A DNA stretch of 64,000 nt from Streptomyces sporangiiformans. GTDB lineage: Bacteria; Actinomycetota; Actinomycetes; Streptomycetales; Streptomycetaceae. A program made the position numbers and the translations under genes. Below, piece after piece: positions 52,716-60,120 of this stretch (positions are counted from its first letter, which is position 1; every line of letters begins with the position of its first letter). The notes under the pieces are model-generated. The model was not told where the DNA came from. It was given only the letters and a program-made list of their open reading frames with translations, and made no database searches. The stretch spans positions 26,422 through 90,421 of the forward strand of contig NZ_VCHX02000065.1 of the NCBI RefSeq assembly GCF_005768555.2, read 5' to 3'.

Positions 52716-54433
52716 TGGGTTCCTCCGTGCGGAGTGGGCTGCGGAGCCGGCTCGGCCTCGGCCTTGGCCTTGGCTTCGGCTTCGGCTTGGGCGTGGACCT
52801 TAGTCCCCCCGGCCGGAGTCCGCCCCGTCCCTGCAGAGGCCCGCTCCCCGGACCTCAACGGCAGCCGCACCTCGAACGACGCCCCGCCCTCCGCGGCCTC
52901 CGTCACGGTCAGGGATCCGTCGTGACGGCTGACGGTCTGGTGTACGAGCGCCAGGCCGAGCCCACGCCCCCCGGGGCCGGACGGCTTCGTGGACCAGCCG
53001 CGCTGGAAGACCGCCTCCGTGTGGGCCGGGTCGACGCCGGCTCCCGTGTCGATGACGCGAAGGACCAGCTCCTCGTCGTCGGCGAGCGCGGTGACCGTGA
53101 CACGGGCGCCCACGGAGCCCTGGGCCGCGTCCACGGCGTTGTCGATCAGGTTGCCCAGTACGGTCACCAGGTCACGGGTGGGCAGGGAGTCCGGCAGCAG
53201 ACCGTCGTCGATGCTGCTGTCCTCGGAGACCACGAGCTCGACGCCCCGCTCGTTCGCCTGGGCCGCCTTGCCCAGCAGAAGGGCCGCGAGGACGGGCTCG
53301 CTCACCGCCGCGACCACCTGGTCGGTGAGGGCCTGGGCCAGCTCCAGCTCGGCGGTGGCGAAGCCGACGGCCTCCTGAGTGCGGCCCAGCTCGATCAGGG
53401 ACACCACCGTGTGCAGGCGGTTCGCGGCCTCGTGCGCCTGGGAGCGCAGCGCCTGTGTGAAGCCGCGCTCGGAGTCCAGCTCGCCCATCAGGGATTGGAG
53501 TTCGGTCACATCACGCAGCGTCACGACCGTGCCCCGGCGTTCACCGCTGGACACCGGCGAGGTGTTCACCACGAGCACCCGCGAGGCGGTGAGGTGCACC
53601 TCGTCCACGCGGGGCTCCGCCGACAGCAGCGCGCCCGTCAGCGGGGCGGGCAGACCGAAGTCCGCCACGGAGCGGCCCACCACGTCGTCGTGAACGTCCA
53701 GGAGCTCCCGCCCGCCGTCGTTGATCAGCGCCACCCGGAACTGCCCGTCCAGCATCAGCAGCCCCTCACGCACGGCGTGCAGAGCGGCCTGGTGGTAGTC
53801 GTGCATACGGCTGAGTTCGGCCGCGTTCAACCCGTGGGTGGAACGGCGCAGGCGTGCGTTGATGACGTACGTACCGACGGCGCCGAGGGCCAGGGCGCCC
53901 GCCGCGACGCCGAACAGAGCCGTCACCTGGCCCTGGACCCGCTCGGTGATCACGTCCACCCTGATGCCCGCGCTGACCAGGCCGACGATGCGGCCGTCGT
54001 CGTAGATCGGCGTGACGGCGCGTACGGACGGGCCGAGGGTGCCCGTGTACGTCTCCGTGAAGGACTCGCCGTGGAGGGCGCGCTCGGTGTTGCCGAGGAA
54101 GCGTTGCCCTATCTCCTCCTTCTTGGGGTGGGTCCAGCGGATGCCCTGCGGGTTCATGATCGTGACGAAGTCGACCTCCGCGTGGCGCATCACCTCGGTC
54201 GCGTACGGCTGGAGGGTCTTCGTCGGCTTCTCGGTACGTATGGCCGCGCGGACGGAAGGGGAGTCCGCGACCGTGCGGGCCACGCCCATGGCCTGGCGGC
54301 GCGTGGCCTCCTCGGCCTGACTGCGGTCGCTGACATACGTGAAGAGGGCATATCCAGCCACCAGAACGGCGACAAGCACCGCCTGCATGAGGAAGAGCTG
54401 GCCCGCCAGGCTGCGGGGCCGGGGGAAACGCAT
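52712..54433 (-). CDS. CitA/DcuS-type sensor histidine kinase
   Basis: A 573-residue kinase: TM1 ~residues 13–32, a ~130-residue periplasmic-type sensor domain (PDC/CitA fold, EVDFVTIMNPQGIRWTHPKK), TM2 near 170–190, a PAS domain (LMLDGQFRVALINDGGRELL), and the kinase core with SQAHEAANRLHTVVSLIELG, N-box GNLIDNAVDAA and G-box GGRGLGLALVHQTV. Such kinases sense citrate or C4-dicarboxylates. The tail is rich in Ala/Glu/Lys repeats. Confidence 0.94.
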   Translation of the reverse strand: MRFPRPRSLAGQLFLMQAVLVAVLVAGYALFTYVSDRSQAEEATRRQAMGVARTVADSPSVRAAIRTEKPTKTLQPYATEVMRHAEVDFVTIMNPQGIRWTHPKKEEIGQRFLGNTERALHGESFTETYTGTLGPSVRAVTPIYDDGRIVGLVSAGIRVDVITERVQGQVTALFGVAAGALALGAVGTYVINARLRRSTHGLNAAELSRMHDYHQAALHAVREGLLMLDGQFRVALINDGGRELLDVHDDVVGRSVADFGLPAPLTGALLSAEPRVDEVHLTASRVLVVNTSPVSSGERRGTVVTLRDVTELQSLMGELDSERGFTQALRSQAHEAANRLHTVVSLIELGRTQEAVGFATAELELAQALTDQVVAAVSEPVLAALLLGKAAQANERGVELVVSEDSSIDDGLLPDSLPTRDLVTVLGNLIDNAVDAAQGSVGARVTVTALADDEELVLRVIDTGAGVDPAHTEAVFQRGWSTKPSGPGGRGLGLALVHQTVSRHDGSLTVTEAAEGGASFEVRLPLRSGERASAGTGRTPAGGTKVHAQAEAEAKAKAEAEPAPQPTPHGGTQ

Positions 54434-54573
54434 GAGGTCAGTCTGCCTTGACGGTTGGCGTGAACTAAATGAACGGAAGGGTGACCGGCCTCACAGGTCA
54501 AGGGATAGTCACCGACAACCCCGGATGTGAGCCGCACGCCGGTGATGCCGACGATGACGTCAAGGAGGCAGCC

Positions 54574-55965
54574 GTGAGTACGTCCAAAACGGCACCTACC
54601 GCACCCGCTGCCAAGCGGGACCGCACCCACTACCTGTACATCGCAGTGATTGTCGCGGTGGTGCTCGGCATCACCGTGGGCCTGGTTTCCCCCGACTTCG
54701 CGGTCGAACTGAAGCCGGTCGGTACCGGCTTCGTGAACCTCATCAAGATGATGATCTCGCCGATCATCTTCTGCACGATCGTGCTGGGCATCGGCTCGGT
54801 ACGGAAGGCCGCGAAGGTCGGTGCCGTCGGTGGCATCGCGCTCGGCTACTTCCTGGTGATGTCGCTGGTCGCCCTCGGGATCGGCCTGGTCGTCGGAAAC
54901 CTCGTCGAGCCGGGTACGGGGCTCCAGGTGACGGACGCGATCAAGGAGACCGGTCAGGCGCAGGTCTCCGACGAGGCGCTGCCGCCGGTCGACTTCGTGC
55001 TGTCCATCATTCCGGTCACGATGGTCTCCGCCTTCACCGAGGGCCAGGTCCTGCAGACCCTCCTCGTCGCCCTCCTCGCCGGCTTCGCGCTGCAGGCGAT
55101 GGGACGCACCGGTGAGCCGGTTCTGCGCGGGATCGAGCACATCCAGCGGCTCGTCTTCCGCATCCTCGCCATGGTGATGTGGGTCGCCCCCATCGGTGCC
55201 TTCGGCGCGATCGCCGCGGTCGTCGGTTCGGCGGGTCTGGACGCCCTCAAGAGCCTCGCGGTCCTGATGCTCGCCTTCTACACCACCTGCTTCCTCTTCG
55301 TCTTCCTCGTACTCGCCGCGCTGCTGCGCGTCGTCTCGGGCCTGAACATACTCACGCTCTTCAAGTACCTGGGCCGTGAGTTCCTGCTGATCCTGTCCAC
55401 CTCCTCCTCCGAGTCCGCCCTGCCGCGGCTCATCGCGAAGATGGAGCACATGGGCGTCAGCAAGCCGGTGGTCGGCATCACCGTCCCGACCGGCTACTCC
55501 TTCAACCTCGACGGCACCATGATCTACATGACCATGGCCTCGCTGTACATCGCGGACGCGCTGGGCACGCCGATGTCGATCGGTGAGCAGATTCCCCTTC
55601 TGCTCTTCCTCCTCGTCGCCTCGAAGGGCGCGGCGGGCGTCAGCGGCGCCGGTCTCGCCACGCTGGCCGGTGGTCTCCAGTCGCACAAGCCCGCGCTGGT
55701 CGACGGCGTCGGCCTGATCGTCGGCATCGACCGTTTCATGAGCGAGGCGCGCGCCCTGACGAACTTCGCAGGCAACGCCGTGGCCACGGTCCTGATCGGC
55801 ACGTGGACCAAGGAGATCGACAAGGAGCGGGTCGGAGAGGTCCTCGCCGGCCGGCTGCCCTTCGACGAGAAGACGCTCCTCGACGAGGGCGAGGGCTACG
55901 ACGCCCCCGCCGCCGACGGCTCGTCGGAGCCGCGCGGGGACGACAAGGAGCTGGCGAAGGCCTGA
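54574..55965 (+). CDS. Cation:dicarboxylate symporter (DctA/GltP family)
   Basis: Na+- or H+-coupled uptake of C4-dicarboxylates. 463 residues from GTG 54574 (AGGAGG upstream). DAACS-family signatures: PVGTGFVNLIKMMISPIIFC, LLILSTSSSESALPRLIAKM-type Ser-rich re-entrant loop, VPTGYSFNLDGTMIYMTMA, and GAGLATLAGGL. It is divergent from the CitAB-like system, which likely induces it. Confidence 0.95.
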   Translation: MSTSKTAPTAPAAKRDRTHYLYIAVIVAVVLGITVGLVSPDFAVELKPVGTGFVNLIKMMISPIIFCTIVLGIGSVRKAAKVGAVGGIALGYFLVMSLVALGIGLVVGNLVEPGTGLQVTDAIKETGQAQVSDEALPPVDFVLSIIPVTMVSAFTEGQVLQTLLVALLAGFALQAMGRTGEPVLRGIEHIQRLVFRILAMVMWVAPIGAFGAIAAVVGSAGLDALKSLAVLMLAFYTTCFLFVFLVLAALLRVVSGLNILTLFKYLGREFLLILSTSSSESALPRLIAKMEHMGVSKPVVGITVPTGYSFNLDGTMIYMTMASLYIADALGTPMSIGEQIPLLLFLLVASKGAAGVSGAGLATLAGGLQSHKPALVDGVGLIVGIDRFMSEARALTNFAGNAVATVLIGTWTKEIDKERVGEVLAGRLPFDEKTLLDEGEGYDAPAADGSSEPRGDDKELAKA

Positions 55966-55987
55966 CGCCTCCGCCTCCGGCAGGCTC

Positions 55988-56018
55988 GCCGGTTCCAGGG
56001 CAAGGGCCTGGAACCGGC
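55988..56018 (+). terminator. Terminator after the dicarboxylate symporter gene
   Basis: GCCGGTTCCAGG pairs perfectly with CCTGGAACCGGC (12 bp) around a GCAAGG loop, 22 bp past the stop codon. Confidence 0.8.
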
Positions 56019-56119
56019 AGGCCGCCGGCCGCGGCCACGAAGGCCGACAGCTCCCGCTCGGAAAACTCCGGGCGGCTGGGTGGATCCCCCGTCGTCCAGC
56101 CGCCCGGTCTCATACGCTC

Positions 56120-56485
56120 AACCCCTGGCCACCGGCCTGGCGGCTCGGTGGCTCAGCCACCGGCCACCGGCTCGGTGGCTTCGTGGTTCAGCCACCGGCC
56201 AACGGTTCAGTGGCTTCGTGGTTCAGCCGCTCGCCAGCCGGTACAGTCACTCAGCCACTCGGCCACCGGCCTCCGGTTCAGTGGCGCGGCCACCGGCCAC
56301 CGGCTTGGTGGCTGCAGTGGTTCAGAGGCGCAGCCACTCGCCAGCCGGTTCAGTGGTTCAGCCACTCGCCCACGGCCTCCGGCTCAGTGGTTGAGTGGCC
56401 CAGCCACTCGCCCACGGCCTCCAGCTCAGTGGTTGTGGCCCAGCCACTCGCCACCGGTTCAGTGGTCCAGCCACCGGCTTCCACG
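56120..56485. repeat. Degenerate tandem repeat array with internal hairpins
   Basis: About 365 bp built from variants of CCGGTTCAGTGGTTCAGCCA joined by CTCGCCA or CCGGCCA. Two adjacent ~40-bp units (56359–56400 and 56401–56440) are nearly identical. AGTGG and CCACT flank TTCAG in several units, forming small hairpins. Open frames exist in several phases because the repeat lacks stops; none has a domain or start signal. The gap 55966–56622 otherwise holds the symporter terminator and the promoter of the next gene. Confidence 0.8.
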
Positions 56486-56563
56486 CCTCGCGGCCTCCGT
56501 GGATGGCCGCCTCGGCCACCGGCCCCCCGCTCGGACCGCTCGTCCACGCTTACCTTTTGGTTC

Positions 56564-56586
56564 GTACCTGACCAAATAGTAGGTAC
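56564..56586 (+). promoter_or_regulatory. Candidate operator upstream of the imine-reductase-like gene
   Basis: GTACCT and AGGTAC form an inverted repeat with an 11-bp spacer in an AT-rich promoter-like patch ~30 bp before the gene. The pattern resembles HxlR-type sites, but no HxlR gene is present in the window. Confidence 0.5.
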
Positions 56587-56622
56587 TTGTGCCGAGTTGG
56601 ACGCCCCAGCAGCATGGTCCGC

Positions 56623-57525
56623 ATGCCAACTGACCTTGAAACGACCTCCGTCGACCTCGAAAAGACCTCTGTCGCCGTCCTGGGGCTGGGCGCGATGGGC
56701 CAGGCCCTTGCCGCCGCCTTACTGCGGGCCGGGCACCCCACCACCGTCTGGAACCGTTCCGCGGGCAAGGGCGACGAGCTGGTCGCCCAGGGCGCCGTCC
56801 GGGCCGCGACCGCCGGCGAAGCCGTGCGCGTGGCGGAGCTGGTCGTGGTCTGCGTGGTCGACTACGACGCGGCCGGGACCATCCTCGAATCCGCCGCCGA
56901 CGACCTGCCCGGCCGGGTCCTCGTCAACCTCACCTCCGACACCCCGGAGCGCTCCCGCACCACCGCGGCCTGGGCGAACGACCGCGGTATCGACTACCTC
57001 GACGGCGCGATCATGGTGCCGATCACGATGATCGGGCAGCCGGAAGCGCTGATCTTCTACAGCGGCCCGCAGGCGGCGTACGACAAGCACGCCATCGCTC
57101 TCAAGGCGCTGGGCGGGCGGCCCGCGTACCTCGGTGAGGACCAAGGGCTCGCCGCCGTCTACGACTTGGCGCTGCTCGACTTCTTCTACGGGTCCATCAC
57201 AGGGATGGTGCACGCGTTCGCACTGGCCGGGGCCGACGGGGTGCGCGCGACCGACCTGGCCCCGTACCTGAACACCATCGCCGCCATCCTGCCGCCCCTC
57301 GCCGCCGGCGCCGCGCGCGACATCGACGCGGGCAGCTACCCGGGCGAAGAGGCCAATCTCGGCATGATGGCGACCGCTGTGGACCACATCCTGGAGTGGG
57401 CCGAACACCGTGGCCTCGACGTGAGTACGGTCCGCCCGATCAAGGACGTCTACGACAAGTCCGTCGCCCGAGGTCACGCCGCCGACAGCTGGACGAGCAC
57501 GATCGAGGTCGTACGGGGCGGCTGA
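56623..57525 (+). CDS. NAD(P)-dependent imine-reductase-like / 6-phosphogluconate-dehydrogenase-fold enzyme
   Basis: A 300-residue β-hydroxyacid-dehydrogenase-superfamily protein. The dinucleotide motif is VAVLGLGAMGQALAAALLRA, and VWNRSAGK suggests NADPH preference. The C-terminal helix (YDLALLDFFYGSITGMVHAF) has the Asp position seen in bacterial imine reductases. The start is ATG 56623; ATG 56614 is equally possible, and neither has a clear ribosome site. The upstream gap contains the repeat array. Confidence 0.88.
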   Translation: MPTDLETTSVDLEKTSVAVLGLGAMGQALAAALLRAGHPTTVWNRSAGKGDELVAQGAVRAATAGEAVRVAELVVVCVVDYDAAGTILESAADDLPGRVLVNLTSDTPERSRTTAAWANDRGIDYLDGAIMVPITMIGQPEALIFYSGPQAAYDKHAIALKALGGRPAYLGEDQGLAAVYDLALLDFFYGSITGMVHAFALAGADGVRATDLAPYLNTIAAILPPLAAGAARDIDAGSYPGEEANLGMMATAVDHILEWAEHRGLDVSTVRPIKDVYDKSVARGHAADSWTSTIEVVRGG

Positions 57526-57619
57526 GGCCGCTGATCGCGCTCAAACTCTTTGACGCGCCGGTGTGGAGGGCCTCAGGCTGGAACTGCCGCAGGCGGGACG
57601 GACTGGCACGGAGGCGGGC

Positions 57620-59158
57620 ATGGGGGACAGGTCGGAGTTCATGGGCACGGGGGAGTACGCGGCGTACGAGCCGGCTCGTACGCCGTTGCCGGCCGACGGG
57701 CGGCCGTTGTCGATGGACGAGGTGAGCGACCTCTTCCATGAGTTCCTCGCGGCGGTCGCGCGGCCCAAGCGCACGGACAGGGAGGGCCGTGACCTCACCG
57801 AGCGGCTGCGCGCGCATCTGGGGAGCGCGCCGCGGGACCAGCCGGTGATCAAGGCCGCGTATCCCTCGTACGACCTGCCCAACGTGCATCTGGCGCTGGA
57901 GCGCTGGTTCGCCGCGGAGGGGCGGGCGTACGAGCTGATCGGGATGACCGGCGCGGAACACCGGGGGGACTTCACGCTGGGAGAGATCCTCGAATCGGCG
58001 GACCGCTACGACCGGTTCGTGCTCGGGGCGGTCGACTACGCGCATCTGCCGGTGTCCCCGGACGAGGAACTCGCCTGCGTCTCCGTCGGGTTCTACCTCG
58101 GTCAGGAGGGTGAGGAGCGGTTCGCGGTGCTGCTGCGCGGTCCGGCGGACGAGTACGGGCGCAACAAGGTGGAGATCGAAGTACTGGCCCGGGAAAAGGA
58201 GTTCGCGGACCGTCTGCTCGCCGAGATCGACACGCTGATGCGCGAGCACAACATCTTCCGCGGCCAGATCCTCTCCTTCGAGGGCTCGGAATTCGGGGAG
58301 GGCCTCGGGCCGTTCCGCTTCCACCGCCGGCCCGCGCTGACCCGCGACGAGATCGTGCTGCCGTCGGGACTTCTGGAGCGGGTGGAGCGGCAGGTCGTCG
58401 GGGTGGCCCGGCGGCGCGAGCGGCTGCGCGCCGCGGGCCAGCATCTGCGGCGCGGACTGCTTTTGTACGGGCCGCCGGGCACGGGCAAGACCCACACGAT
58501 CCGCTATCTCCTCTCCCACTTGTCGGAGTTCACGGTCGTGGTGCTCGCCGGTACGAGCATCGGCGCCATCGGCCCGGCGTGCGCGCTCGCCCGCATGCTC
58601 CAGCCCGCGCTGGTGATCCTCGAGGACTGCGACCTGATCGCCGAGGCCCGCGACTACGGCGGCGGCGAACAGCCGCTCCTCTTCCAGGTGCTGAACGAGA
58701 TGGACGGTCTCGGCGACGACGCCGATGTGGCCTTCCTCCTCACCACCAACCGCGCCGACCTCCTGGAACCCGCCCTCGTCCAGCGCCCCGGCCGCGTCGA
58801 CCTGGCGGTCGAGATTCCGCTCCCGGACGCGGAGGGCCGCGCCCGGCTCCTCCACCTGTACGGCTCCTCGCTGGGCCTCGGCAAGGAGATCACCGACGAG
58901 GTGGTGGCCCGCACGGAGGGCACGACGGCGTCCTTCACCAAGGAACTCGTCCGCCGGGCCGTCCTGATCTCGGCAGAACGCGAGGCGGACCGCACGGACG
59001 CGGAGGACCTGCGCACGGCGGCCGACGAACTCCTCTCGGACCGCGACCACCTGACCCGCCGCCTGCTGGGCGTACGGCCCTCCGGGCAGGACGCGGACGG
59101 GGAAGAAGGCGCGGACGAGGAAGAAGACGTGGAGTGGCTGTCGGCCGAGGGCGAGTGA
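57620..59158 (+). CDS. AAA+ ATPase with an uncharacterised N-terminal domain
   Basis: A 512-residue protein from ATG 57620 (GGAGG upstream). Residues ~1–245 are an unknown domain. Residues ~260–470 form an AAA module: Walker A GPPGTGKTHTI (~283–293), Walker B LVILEDCDLI, sensor-1 LLTTNRADL, arginine-finger region QRPGRVDLAVEI and a C-terminal lid. The tail is strongly acidic (GEEGADEEEDVEWL). This fits a classical remodelling ATPase. The target is unknown. Confidence 0.9.
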   Translation: MGDRSEFMGTGEYAAYEPARTPLPADGRPLSMDEVSDLFHEFLAAVARPKRTDREGRDLTERLRAHLGSAPRDQPVIKAAYPSYDLPNVHLALERWFAAEGRAYELIGMTGAEHRGDFTLGEILESADRYDRFVLGAVDYAHLPVSPDEELACVSVGFYLGQEGEERFAVLLRGPADEYGRNKVEIEVLAREKEFADRLLAEIDTLMREHNIFRGQILSFEGSEFGEGLGPFRFHRRPALTRDEIVLPSGLLERVERQVVGVARRRERLRAAGQHLRRGLLLYGPPGTGKTHTIRYLLSHLSEFTVVVLAGTSIGAIGPACALARMLQPALVILEDCDLIAEARDYGGGEQPLLFQVLNEMDGLGDDADVAFLLTTNRADLLEPALVQRPGRVDLAVEIPLPDAEGRARLLHLYGSSLGLGKEITDEVVARTEGTTASFTKELVRRAVLISAEREADRTDAEDLRTAADELLSDRDHLTRRLLGVRPSGQDADGEEGADEEEDVEWLSAEGE

Positions 59159-59166
59159 CCTGTTTG

Positions 59167-59186
59167 CCTTGACGTCGGCGTCAAGG
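59167..59186 (+). promoter_or_regulatory. MerR-type operator upstream of merR–trx
   Basis: CCTTGACG and CGTCAAGG form a perfect 8-bp dyad with a TCGG spacer, 15 bp before the merR ATG. It overlaps a TTGACG element. The geometry is that of MerR-family sites. Confidence 0.65.
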
Positions 59187-59200
59187 ATTACCGTCGCGGT

Positions 59201-59629
59201 ATGCGAATCGGCGAGTTGGCGGCGCGGGCCGGGACCACCACGCGGGCGCTTCGGTATTACGAGGCGCGGGGGCTGTTGCCCGCGCGGCGTGGGGCCAATG
59301 GGTATCGCACGTACGACGAGGACGATCTGCGGCTGTTGCGGCAGATCCGGACGTTGCAGGACTTCGGATTCGACCTGGAGGAGACCCGGCCCTTCGTGGA
59401 GTGTCTGCGAGCCGGGCACCCGGAGGGCGACTCGTGCCCGGCCTCGCTCGCCGTCTACCGGCGCAAGGTGGGCGAACTCGACGCGTTGATCGGCGAGTTG
59501 CAGGCCGTAAGGGCCCAGGTCGGTGCGCAGCTGGCGAAGGCCGAGCAGGCGCGCGACGAGCTGGCGGCCGGTGCGGAGGTTCCGGGGGGTCCGGAACCCG
59601 TATGCGAACTGGGAGGGCGGACGCGGTGA
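59201..59629 (+). CDS. MerR family regulator with conserved Cys pair
   Basis: A 142-residue regulator: MRIGELAARAGTTTRALRYY with EARGLLPARRGANGYRTYDE is the MerR winged HTH. A dimerisation helix follows. Cys68, His73 and Cys79 (C-x4-H-x5-C) lie at the start of that helix and a third Cys near 136. This suggests metal or redox sensing. The stop overlaps the thioredoxin start (GTGA). Confidence 0.92.
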   Translation: MRIGELAARAGTTTRALRYYEARGLLPARRGANGYRTYDEDDLRLLRQIRTLQDFGFDLEETRPFVECLRAGHPEGDSCPASLAVYRRKVGELDALIGELQAVRAQVGAQLAKAEQARDELAAGAEVPGGPEPVCELGGRTR

Positions 59630-59958
59630 TCAAGGCGGCAGGCGTGGCTGAGGTGACGGACGTGGACTTCGAGGCGGAGGTGATCGGGGCCGATCTGCCC
59701 GTGCTGGTGGAGTTCACCGCCGACTGGTGCCCGCCGTGCCGGCAGATCGCGCCGGTACTGAGCGCCATCGCCTTCGAGGAGGGCGACCGGCTCAAGGTGG
59801 TCCAGCTGGACGTGGACACGAACCCGGGGACCACGAACGCCTACGGGGTGCTGTCGATGCCCACGCTCATGGTGTTCCGGGCCGGCGAGCCGGTGAAGTC
59901 GATGGTGGGGGCGAGGTCGAAGCGGCGGCTGCTGGAGGAGCTGTCCGACGTGATCTGA
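59626..59958 (+). CDS. Thioredoxin
   Basis: A 110-residue thioredoxin from GTG 59626. It has TADWCPPCRQIAPVL (active-site CPPC rather than the canonical CGPC), VVQLDVDTNPGTTNAYGVLS and the cis-Pro segment MPTLMVF. Cytoplasmic. It is translationally coupled to the MerR regulator, which presumably controls it. A strong terminator follows. Confidence 0.94.
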   Translation: MIKAAGVAEVTDVDFEAEVIGADLPVLVEFTADWCPPCRQIAPVLSAIAFEEGDRLKVVQLDVDTNPGTTNAYGVLSMPTLMVFRAGEPVKSMVGARSKRRLLEELSDVI

Positions 59959-59999
59959 ACCTTGGAACAACGCCCTCGAACAACGGGCATGCGACACAA

Positions 60000-60033
60000 G
60001 AAATCCCCCGAGCAATTGCGCTCGGGGGATTTC
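60000..60033 (+). terminator. Strong terminator after the thioredoxin gene
   Basis: GAAATCCCCCGAGC pairs perfectly with GCTCGGGGGATTTC (14 bp) around AATTGC, followed by TTTAC. Confidence 0.9.
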
Positions 60034-60120
60034 TTTACGTATATTCGATAGTTCACGACTTCAAAGACGCAGAGTCGCAAAGCAGTTCAATGAACACAGT
60101 ATATCCGGGCGGGAGTGGAA

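Noticed and set aside
56120..56485. CRISPR array
   Set aside because: Units are degenerate and adjacent, without constant repeats alternating with unique spacers, and no cas genes are nearby.
56080..57031. Open frames across the repeat array
   Set aside because: Several frames are open simultaneously because the repeat unit lacks stops; products are low-complexity Ser/His/Pro/Gly with no start signals.
60034..60120. Rifamycin-associated element upstream of the HelD-type gene
   Set aside because: No sequence resembling the GC-rich palindrome I recall is present; the leader is AT-rich.
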